Source of the DNA: Ypsolopha sequella
Taxonomy: Eukaryota > Arthropoda > Insecta > Lepidoptera > Ypsolophidae
DNA: 64,000 nucleotides
Direction: 5' to 3'
Assembly (NCBI GenBank): GCA_934047225.1
Contig: OW204004.1
Span: 10,110,401 to 10,174,400, forward strand
The notes beneath the pieces were generated by a model. That model was not told where the DNA came from. It saw only the letters and a program-made list of their open reading frames with translations, and did no database searches. Positions 56,343 to 64,000 of the stretch are shown here, piece by piece (positions within the stretch are counted from its first letter, which is position 1; every line of letters begins with the position of its first letter). The position numbers and the translations under genes were made by a program.

Positions 56343-57429
56343 ACCGGAACCCTTGAACCAGTGACGCCGCTGCCCGTCACCAGTCTGTTCCATAGAAGGC
56401 CCGCCTATTAGGGATGGATATACCGCCATCCATCGGTCCCAGGCATGGCGGGCCTCCTGGTTTTTTGCCTGTGAGCTGTCCTCTTACTCTCCCCCGAATC
56501 ACTTCGAGGGGGTCTCCAAGTAAGATGGTGGTACCTCCACAGTCGAGCCCGCAATCAGCTCTACCACATGTAACAATATTTTTATACATTATCTATGCTC
56601 TTATCTTAAAAATTGTATTTTAGCCGTAATTTGTAACAAATACGGAGAATAGTGATCCGGATACTAGCATTAACTTGCTATCGACACGACATCAATTCGA
56701 TAAATAAAAATGTAACTCTTATTTTATTGCAATAAGGGTTATCGTTTGGAATTTATCGATTTTATCTGTCAAATTTATCTAATCGACGCGTACGTGCTCG
56801 CATAGCTTATTAGACAATACATTTATCGAAATGTGATTCAAGATGATACTTAAAATACAACAAAAACATTTTTAACAAGGCCAGAAATCCCTCCTTTTAG
56901 ATATCATAATAAATAAAAACAAAAAAATATATATTTAATTTTTGCTATATTTCAATAGTGGGGTCGTCATCAGGCGAATAATTTTTTATATGATGAAGGT
57001 TAAAAAATCACTGATATCTTTTGACAAAAATATATATATTTTTTTAAATATATATGTTTATTGCACAACACACTAATTTATTGTATAAAAAGCTTATACT
57101 TTATTATCTTGCATACAACCCTCCTAAGTATTTATTGTATCCAACAACGACAAAACTTTTAAACAATTTCCAGATAGCACTATAGACGCAAGCAGCTCAA
57201 AACTTCCCTCATTTTGGCCCATACTTGCTTTCTTACAGCGCAGCTGTATGAATCGTTAAAGCAAGGAAAGACACAATTTAATGCAACTTTTAGTTTTAAA
57301 CATAAAAATTTAGTGGCAAGCTGTTTCAAGAAAGCTCAAACTATAATGGTATCTTGTTATTATTTTTCTTGCAGAAGAGTAAGCAATATTTGTTACAAAT
57401 GTTAAATAAACGGACAAACTCATTTTAAA
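56343..57429. other. Non-coding stretch
   Basis: A GC-richer part to 56590, then AT-rich. The words tcaatagtggggtcgtcatc near 56953 echo motifs elsewhere in the window. No gene. Confidence 0.4.
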
Positions 57430-57683
57430 ACAGGCAATGTATATGCAAACTTGTAGGAAATAATAACAACGACAGAAAAATTATGATTTCGTTCTTTTTT
57501 TTTTATACTCGTGAATAATTATTCTTTTTACACACAAAATATTTTTACGATCTAATTTTGCTATTAAAAACTATAATAGGTACATTGGATTACGAAAGTC
57601 TTAAATAGCAAGATTAAATTTTAAAACATATTGTTTGTAAAAATAACTGAATAATCGCGGGTGTAAGGTATAATTAAGAGGAG

Positions 57684-58117
57684 GCCTTCCTTTTTCAACA
57701 GTTTTTGAACGATTGTACTGAATTTACCACAGACGCAATCAATATGAAACTTAAATATATGTTTTTTCAAACTATTATCTTTACGTTCGTTGTAGGTAGC
57801 GTTACCTAATTGGAAAACTTTCGCTCGATAGATTTTATTTTTGAAAATAGTCTCGTTTTGAGTGTTTTTTTGGTTTTGCGTTTAATCCATTTGATTTTTA
57901 TGTGTCATATTTTACTACCAATACGAAAAATCTTGTTTATTAACCAATGTAAGTTTAAAAATGACTTAAATGCAATATTGTAATTTTAGTCGATTTTAAT
58001 CTTAAAACTAGATTCGTTCTAAATCGTTTCGCGCGCATTTTATCGCACGCGATTTTCAACTTTACGAAAGTTAGTCTACGGGTTATAATTGCAAAGCCGC
58101 TGTGCGCCTAAGGAAGG
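57684..58117. repeat. Direct duplication, unit 1
   Basis: It begins aggccttcctttttcaacag and ends gggttataattgcaaagccg...aggaaggcctcg. Unit 2 is at 58491-58930, about 808 bp further on, with roughly 90% similarity by eye. Confidence 0.75.
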
Positions 58118-58400
58118 CCTCGTTAATGAACTTGGGCAACTGTGCTTACCTCTGGCATATGTGGGCTTTGGTGTGAGTCAACGGCTTGTGAATGTGGACA
58201 TCTACAACAAACAATAACCCACATTGTCTTCCAGTGCCCCATTACGAGATATGATGGACCAGCCGAAGATTTCCTAGAACTTTCCAGCGAGGCTATTGAA
58301 TATCTTAATAGTCGCATAGACAAATCGTAAATTTTAATATAGTCCTAAACTAAATAATAACCAGTGTATAATGCCATACGATAAATAAAATAAAATAAAT
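58118..58400 (+). pseudogene. LINE ORF2 C-terminal fragment with A-rich tail
   Basis: In the frame ending at 58330 the peptide CGLWCESTACECGHLQQTIT, then HIVFQCPITRYDG and EAIEYLNSRIDKS-stop, is the familiar C-terminal zinc-knuckle-like end of Jockey-type LINEs (C.CG..QT..HI...CP). The UTR ends in gataaataaaataaaataaa. It lies between the two halves of a direct duplication, so its insertion and the duplication may be linked. The polymerase is missing. Confidence 0.75.
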
Positions 58401-58490
58401 GGAACTTGTAGAAAAAAGTAACATAACGAAGTTATAGTACTTCTGTCGTCGTTATTGGTTCCCACAAGTTTTTATGAAAATTGCCTTTGA

Positions 58491-58930
58491 CCAAGGCCTT
58501 CCTTTTTCAACAGTTTTTGAACGATTATACTGAATCTAAGTATAATCGTTCAAATCAATATGAAATTTATATATATGTTTTTTCAAACCTTTATCTTTAC
58601 GTTGTACGAGTAAGTAGCGTTACTTAATTAAAAAACTTTCGCTCGATAGATTTTATTTTTGAAAATAGTCTCTTTTGAGTGTTTTTTTGGTTTTGCGTTT
58701 AATCCATTTGATTTTCATGTGTCATATTTTACTATCATATCAATACGAAAATCTTGTTTAATAACCGTTGTATTTTCAAAAATGACTTAAATGCAATATT
58801 GTAATTTTAGTCGATTTTAATCTTAAAATTAGACTCGTTCTGAATCGGTTCGCGCGCATTTTAGCGCACGCGATTTTCAACTTTATGTAAGTTATTCTAC
58901 GGGTTATAATTGCTAAGGAAGGCTTCGTCT
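58491..58930. repeat. Direct duplication, unit 2
   Basis: Copy of 57684-58117. An extra inverted word (gaacgattatactgaatcta, then agtataatcgttcaa) near 58527 forms a small hairpin not found in unit 1. Confidence 0.75.
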
Positions 58931-59191
58931 TAAGGCACAAGTGGAGCTCTCGATGAGAGCATGACTCATTATCATCAGGATTCACCGGAAATGCACGAAA
59001 CGCGGACGAGAACTAGTAATAAAATTAAGATTATGTTTATTTTGCGAAATCCATCGCTATGAATACTCTATATACTCTATCTACTCTATATAGAGTGCAT
59101 TACAAACTAGAAAATATCAATTAGAAACAAATCCAAAGACAAGAATTTGAAAAAAATCCCCGGGCCAGGATTCTAACCTGCGACCTCTTAT

Positions 59192-59588
59192 ATCATCATA
59201 TATGAATAGTCATCATAATTAACAAACTTAACCTACAAACTTATACTTATTCCAAAATTGCATAAATTGTACATATGCACACATAGTCACACACATCTCG
59301 CATACACACATCCCACATACACACACATACCCTCACTCACTTACAAATTCAGCCTAAGTATGTATATACTAAACTTTTCTTTTCTTTTTTATATTTATAA
59401 TAATTTGTTAGTCACCTCTGTAAATAATAGTTTTGTTTATCATTTCATTTTGTATTTTTAGTTATAAGAGAGCGGGGACTCCTGTTACAGACAGGTATTT
59501 TCATACCCAATAGGAGAACTCAAACTCAGTTTATTTAATGAAGTAAGCTTAAGAAATAAATAATTTTTAATTTTCATTTTCATTTTCA
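59192..59588 (+). mobile_element. Retroposon with attttc tail
   Basis: Flanked by acctctt (left copy ending near 59191; right copy 59588-59595) and ending in repeated attttcattttc. It contains a short acacaca/catacacac stretch. No coding similarity. Confidence 0.55.
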
Positions 59589-59922
59589 CCTCTTGTTATC
59601 AAGACAAGCGCGCTACCAATGAGGATAAGTCACATAACGGGAGAATCCAATTTTGACTATTACATTGCATGTGTTATGATTTTCTGAGTACACTACTTTT
59701 TGATTTTTTGAAATCCGTCCATAAATGGCAAAGTTATTTAATATTTTATCGGGCTTGATTTTAAAACGCGCGCCTCCCGCCCGTGGATACCGATGTCGTC
59801 ATCACACACAGACCCCGCGCGATCGCAGTCGTCCAGTACGCACATTCGTGATTAGTAGCGAACACTCGGTTTTTTTTCGAGTTTTATGCATTATCGGTTT
59901 ATTGTTTCGGTGTTCTGTAATA

Positions 59923-60700
59923 ATGAGCAACAAATTGGAAGATGGATTCGAAAAAGGACAGTCAGATAATCTACCTAAAGTGGATTCTTTCATGGTTTTT
60001 GAATACTTAAACAATCATGTGAAGTATACCAGCGCTGAAATCCGAGGTTGGAAGCTTCAACGGTAAGTACCTACCAAATTTAATGTGTTAGTTAGTGAGT
60101 TTAGGCCTAGGTACTTTTTCCCATGGCTGTTGCGGTAGGTAATGTGAAAATAATAAAATAACCTGGGTAAAAAGGTACATGGACAGCATAACACACTCCA
60201 TCATAAAAACGTTAGTCAAGTCAAGTACCTACATTATTTCTTCCTACGGAGTTCGAGTTGATGTTTTTGTAAGCAGGCAACTGCAGGCATGATTCATTGC
60301 GATTTAGTAAGTGCCGGTTTCAAGTTCACCTAAACATTATAGACCGGGAGCGCGCCGTAGATTAACTAACATTAGCGGATACCTACCATGTTTTTTGTTT
60401 CGATGCACTTAAATGGTGCAACCGCATCAGGTAATGTGATGTAGGTATTTAATGCTGTATGATTATTACAGGTCTGTACGAGAGTCATATGGCGACGATG
60501 CCGTAGGGTATGTCCAAGTCCAAAGAAATGGAAATGTGTGCACAGTAAAGGCAAGAATAACACCGGAGCATAAAGTAAAAACTAAAGGTTATAGCTGCAC
60601 TCTCAAATGTGAAGAAAATGATAAAACTATTATTGATGTTACTTGTCATGATTGTGCTGCACAAAAATTTTCCATGTCATTTTCGACCTGTAAAAAGTAA
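59923..60700 (+). pseudogene. SWIM/YqaJ-type protein, N-terminal part, two exons
   Basis: Exon 1 starts at the ATG 59923 (MSNKLEDGFEKGQSD), preferred over 59725, which lies in the element's inverted end. It has VDSFMVFEYLNNHVKYTSAE and ends GWKLQR at a consensus donor (cg|gtaagt, 60062). The acceptor (attattacag, 60471) opens exon 2, keeping frame: SVRESYGDDAVGYVQVQRNG, then VKTKGYSCTLKCEENDKTII and VTCHDCAA. This matches the N-terminal part of insect proteins with a SWIM-like zinc motif and a YqaJ-type (RecB-like) nuclease domain, from memory. After CHDCAA the frame runs into unrelated codons and stops at 60700, so the Cys-x-His half of the zinc motif and the nuclease are lost. Confidence 0.65.
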
Positions 60701-61065
60701 AAACAGATTTAAGATTCTTTATTTTATTTTTAAATAATACTTTACTTACTGAGAAAAGCAGATCCAAAAAATAGGTCCTACAGCAAAGAAATTAAAATTC
60801 GAATCATTACCTATTGTTGATAGGTATTCATTATCGTAGATAAAAATGCGGTAGTCTCCCGGACTACAAATATCATACCTACGTTGATTATTGTTTATTG
60901 TTATTACCTCATACGATTGTGTTAAGGTTGAGACAATATGACATAAAAGGATTAAGTTTTAAGGTTTTTGATTCCATTGATCGATAAAATAGGTGACATT
61001 TACTCAATAATACGAGGAAATAGGTATACGTCAAGTATAAGGTATAACGTAGGAAAGGTACTTAC

Positions 61066-61242
61066 GTCGAAATGATCTTCGCAACAGTAATGAGTACTTT
61101 TGCTTGATAAAGGATCTCTCTTCATAACACTACACCACTTTTTTCTAGCTTTTTTCTCTGTTGGAACATGAAAAAATAGTTTGTCGGGCGTACTACTACT
61201 TGTACTCTTGCACTTTGGCACGACACAATATTTGTAAGACAT
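61066..61242 (-). CDS. THAP-domain exon 1
   Basis: From the ATG at 61242 the peptide MSYKYCVVPKCKSTSSSTPD leads to LFFHVPTEKKARKKWCSVMK and HYCCEDHFD, a complete C2CH THAP zinc finger: C6 and C11, the conserved W, then C and H in CCEDHF. The exon ends at a consensus donor (gac|gtaagt, 61066). All metal ligands are intact. The following exons, which should hold a transposase or partner domain, are not found before the other gene. The THAP domain would bind the element's ends. The upstream sequence has gacgtcatccc and a GC-rich block like that of the opposite gene. Confidence 0.8.
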
Positions 61243-61603
61243 TTTTAAGGATATTGATACACAACAATAAATCTATAACAAAGCGACCGTGACAAGCACA
61301 GCTCAAGAACTGCGCGGGAAACAGAGTACACCTACAGAACTGAAGAGCGCGTGCGGGGTCGCGCCCCGGGTATGTGTGGGATGACGTCACGCGCTCGCGG
61401 CTGGTACTGGCGGGCGTTATTTGAACTGCTACAGTAAAATTGCTGTACTTTCGACATTTCTTGTCCGATTTGGATATTTTTTTCACCATAAGTCATGTTT
61501 TTTTTACTGTCATCGATCTACATACTTAACAAAAATCGTGACTCTTCCTCATTGCGCCGCCGAGGTTCCTCCTACCTAGACTGGCGAATTCTTCCATCAT
61601 ACT

Positions 61604-62288
61604 TGTTTGATATAAACGCTCGTTGCTACCAGAAATTGTAGCATATAAAAAGCGGTAATACTGACTAGTGACGGGCATCAGCGTCACTAGTGCGAGGATT
61701 CCATAACCACGCTCAGACACCACTAATTGTATGCTACAGGGCGATACTTGCAGCTGGAACAGGGGCCCATAGCTGTCCCACATTTATAGTATACAAGTAT
61801 CTTATATTCTAATATTTAATATAAAATGTCCTACCAGACAGTTGTATGATGACCTCATCAAGTAGTCCTCGCACGAAGACCCTTCGCTGCGGAGACCAAG
61901 GCGTGTCGGTGCCGTGACACGTAGATCACCTTCCACGATGAATCTAAACACAAACCTCCTACCCCAGGATGCATCCGAACCAGAAATAGTAATTAACAAG
62001 TCCACTTGTCGGAAGCCGCGTGGACACAGGTTATGTCACACACACATAGGAAATTCACCAAAAAGTGGCCTTCACGCCAAAATAACATTATATCTTGAAT
62101 AACTAATGTTCTTTACGGTGTCCGCACCGATTTCCCCTCTATTAAGCCCTTAATAATACATATTAAAATCGTCCGCGATCTATACCAAGAAAATTCCACG
62201 TCCCTCGTTTTTGACAGCTCCAAGTCCATAGACAAAATATATAGACCATTGATGGATGCGTTCCGAAATATACATTTTATTCTGAACA
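61604..62288 (-). repeat. 3' LTR of the short BEL3-family element
   Basis: TGTTTGATATAAACG...TCTGAACA on the plus strand. Confidence 0.9.
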
Positions 62289-62376
62289 GTCCCCCGCTCT
62301 GGGCTGAGCAATCAGTCCAGAGCGGGGGACTGTTCAGAATAAAATGTATATTTCGGAACGCATCCATCAATGGTCT
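62243..62376. repeat. Perfect 60-bp palindrome of LTR start and polypurine tract
   Basis: Arms 62243-62302 and 62317-62376 are exact reverse complements around a 14-nt loop. Each arm is the first ~45 bp of the LTR plus the polypurine tract. Confidence 0.92.
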
Positions 62377-62670
62377 AGGTGCGCTAACAACCGGGCTGCC
62401 CGATTGTCGCTTTTTGATCATGGAGGCCGCCTCAGTTACATCATCATAAATTTCCATTATCTGAGCTAAATCCGTAACATACCTCTTCAAAGGCTCGTCA
62501 CTTTCCTGCAGTGCTGCCACAGCCGCCTCTGCATCAGCCAGCCGCTGATGCATCCGCTCGGCTCTCTCCAGGATTGCATTGTCGCGATCCGAACGAGAAA
62601 GCAATCCCTGGACGGTTGTAAACCAGCGGAGCTCTTTCGCCAACGCAGCCTTGTGAGACTTGGACATCAT
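62377..62670 (-). CDS. BEL3-family gag N-terminal segment
   Basis: The minus-strand ATG at 62670 begins MMSKSHKAALAKELRWFTTV. It has a helical, Glu/Ala-rich stretch (residues about 25-85: AERMHQRLADAEAAVAALQE) likely to form a coiled coil, and reaches VVSAPRP, the place where the gag of BEL3 (near 15395) takes over. Downstream the frame runs into the inverted LTR fragment and stops at 62113, so the 185-residue ORF is a chimera. It shows what the BEL3 copy lost at its N-terminus. Capsid and zinc knuckles are absent. Confidence 0.75.
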
Positions 62671-63293
62671 GCCGCAATGAACCGGGAAATGTATAAATAA
62701 AAACTATTTAGCAAACACCCTGACACGGCACAAAATACAGAAGCACTGCTCAATAGGTACCCTACCTATAAATAGAATTTAATTAGCAAAATTAATTCCC
62801 AATTACCAATGTATGTACTGTCCGTCAATACTAAACAAACAAATAGGTTCCTACCTAATTCTATATTACCAAATTTAAATTATATTTGGTGTATACAATA
62901 CACACAAACCCGAATGCACATTCCACTATGCACTTGTATACATGCTTGTAAGTACATAAATTCAAGCCAAGATAACCGTATATTAGCTAACAAGTTGATT
63001 TCCAATCTATAATATAAACCGTTATATGATATAATGTTATTGCAATACAAGAACACTTGATATGTACTAAATTAACAATTTATACTGATATTACTGAACC
63101 ACATCAATGTGGTACCCTCCGGTAATCAATTATCCACTCAAAGCACTAAACAAATCCAATTTGTAATTGCTACATGTACATGTAAATAGCCTAGCTATGT
63201 TAACAGTTCAATGACACTGGGGCCGCCCAGTTCCGCTGTTTATATGTATATAATCCAAAGGTGGGCTACAACCACGATCTGGCTACCAAAACT

Positions 63294-63978
63294 TGTTTGA
63301 TATAAACGCTCGTTGCTACCAGAAATTGTAGCATATAAAAAGCGGTAATACTGACTAGTGACGGGCATCAGCGTCACTAGTGCGAGGATTCCATAACCAC
63401 GCTCAGACACCACTAATTGTATGCTACAGGGCGATACTTGCAGCTGGAACAGGGGCCCATAGCTGTCCCACATTTATAGTATACAAGTATCTTATATTCT
63501 AATATTTAATATAAAATGTCCTACCAGACAGTTGTATGATGACCTCATCAAGTAGTCCTCGCACGAAGACCCTTCGCTGCGGAGACCAAGGCGTGTCGGT
63601 GCCGTGACACGTAGATCACCTTCCACGATGAATCTAAACACAAACCTCCTACCCCAGGATGCATCCGAACCAGAAATAGTAATTAACAAGTCCACTTGTC
63701 GGAAGCCGCGTGGACACAGGTTATGTCACACACACATAGGAAATTCACCAAAAAGTGGCCTTCACGCCAAAATAACATTATATCTTGAATAACTAATGTT
63801 CTTTACGGTGTCCGCACCGATTTCCCCTCTATTAAGCCCTTAATAATACATATTAAAATCGTCCGCGATCTATACCAAGAAAATTCCACGTCCCTCGTTT
63901 TTGACAGCTCCAAGTCCATAGACAAAATATATAGACCATTGATGGATGCGTTCCGAAATATACATTTTATTCTGAACA
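63294..63978 (-). repeat. 5' LTR of the short BEL3-family element
   Basis: 685 bp; on the minus strand it is followed by a primer-binding candidate, ttttggtagccagatcgtgg. Confidence 0.9.
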
Positions 63979-64000
63979 TACTTGTCCACTGTTATTTTTG

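Larger units (their letters stand above)
57430..58500. mobile_element. Large fold-back element, copy 2, with insertions
   Basis: The left arm (aacttgtaggaaataataac, gacagaaaaattatgatttcg) and right arm (cttctgtcgtcgttattggt, tcccacaagtttttatgaaa) belong to the family of 2836-3640. The interior carries a duplicated segment and a LINE 3' end. Confidence 0.55.
59621..61550. mobile_element. ISL2EU-like DNA transposon: THAP gene plus SWIM/YqaJ-type gene
   Basis: It splits the tRNA-like repeat at ccaattgcg. The left junction is ccaat|GAGGATAAGTCAC and the right is GTGACTCTTCCTC|attgcg, so the ends are inverted (GAGGAnnAGTCAC) with a 2-bp AT duplication. Each end leads to a GC-rich promoter-like block with cgtcatc and cacaca words, so the inverted similarity extends some 200 bp. 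Two genes point inward. A 2-bp duplication plus THAP and YqaJ/SWIM-type proteins fits the ISL2EU group as I remember it. The catalytic core is missing, so this copy is defective. Confidence 0.7.
61604..63978 (-). mobile_element. Short BEL3-family element with LTR palindrome
   Basis: Two 685-bp LTRs (61604-62288 and 63294-63978), apparently identical, are close relatives of the BEL3 LTR. Flanking tact on both sides, and the empty site at about 3858-3880, fix the insertion. The 1.0-kb interior has leader, gag start and an inverted LTR/polypurine fragment. No pol. Confidence 0.88.
59040..64000 (-). mobile_element. Palindromic tRNA-like element, copy 4, split three times
   Basis: Left end at about 59040: ttttgcgaaatccatcgcta, then agagtgcattacaaactaga. 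The tRNA-like head is found in pieces: ccccgggccaggattctaac (59159), acctcttgttatcaagacaa and gcgcgctacc (59588-59620), and attgcgccgccgaggttcct (61551), then ttccatcat (61592) and tacttgtccactgttatttt at the window end. Copy 1 (3701-4020) supplies the uninterrupted order. Insertions: 59192-59588, 59621-61550 and 61604-63978. The right end lies outside the window. Confidence 0.75.

Noticed and set aside
62113..62376. C-terminal half of the 185-codon ORF as protein
   Set aside because: It is LTR sequence read through the palindrome; only the first ~98 codons are gag.
61604..63978. The repeated 67-, 62- and 77-codon ORFs in both LTRs as genes
   Set aside because: They are the same non-coding LTR sequence read twice.

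Overview
The window looks like an intergenic, transposon-packed stretch of an insect nuclear genome, most likely a moth or butterfly (Lepidoptera). It is AT-rich. I find no convincing host gene, no functional tRNA or rRNA gene, and nothing prokaryotic. The lepidopteran call rests on familiar interspersed repeats (the 'accgacttcaaaaaggagg' family, the 'ggttccgta ... cgcgagtc' family, CAGTGGCG and CAGGGGTCGGCAACC hAT miniatures) and on abundant BEL/Pao elements. It is an inference from memory, not a search result.

Layout. 1-9.1 kb: decayed LINE 3' ends, miniature inverted-repeat elements (MITEs) and tRNA-derived repeats. 9.09-20.57 kb: a three-level nest. A minus-strand BEL/Pao element (BEL1, apparently identical 269-bp LTRs, reverse transcriptase deleted) holds a second BEL-type element (BEL3, 12202-19207) in its gag, and the left LTR of BEL3 holds a 2.1-kb P-like DNA transposon with a broken THAP gene. 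20.6-38.6 kb: repeat mosaic, including two copies of a ~1.13-kb element, PIF/Harbinger-type and hAT-type MITEs, and head-to-head tRNA-like palindromes. 38.6-50.0 kb: a 98-bp satellite (12 + 10 copies) split by a third BEL element (BEL2, 39764-49051). BEL2 carries another LTR element whose only clear gene encodes a small, probably myristoylated membrane protein. 50.2-52.1 kb: a MITE split by a deleted Ty3/gypsy element. 54.2-55.0 kb: two hAT elements side by side with three copies of one 8-bp target duplication. 59.04-64 kb: a tRNA-like repeat split by a retroposon, by a 1.93-kb element with a SWIM/YqaJ-type gene and a THAP gene (59621-61550, best fit the ISL2EU group), and by a short BEL3-family element containing a perfect 60-bp LTR palindrome.

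How the parts relate. Target-site duplications and empty-site comparisons order many insertions. Several elements have near-identical LTRs but disabled pol genes, so they were probably copied by proteins supplied in trans. The best candidates for something little described are the two-gene THAP/SWIM element, the myristoyl-membrane mini-gene in an LTR element, and the palindromic tRNA-like family with a 13-bp target duplication. Coordinates of repeat edges come from reading by eye and may be off by a few bases except where a target duplication fixes them.
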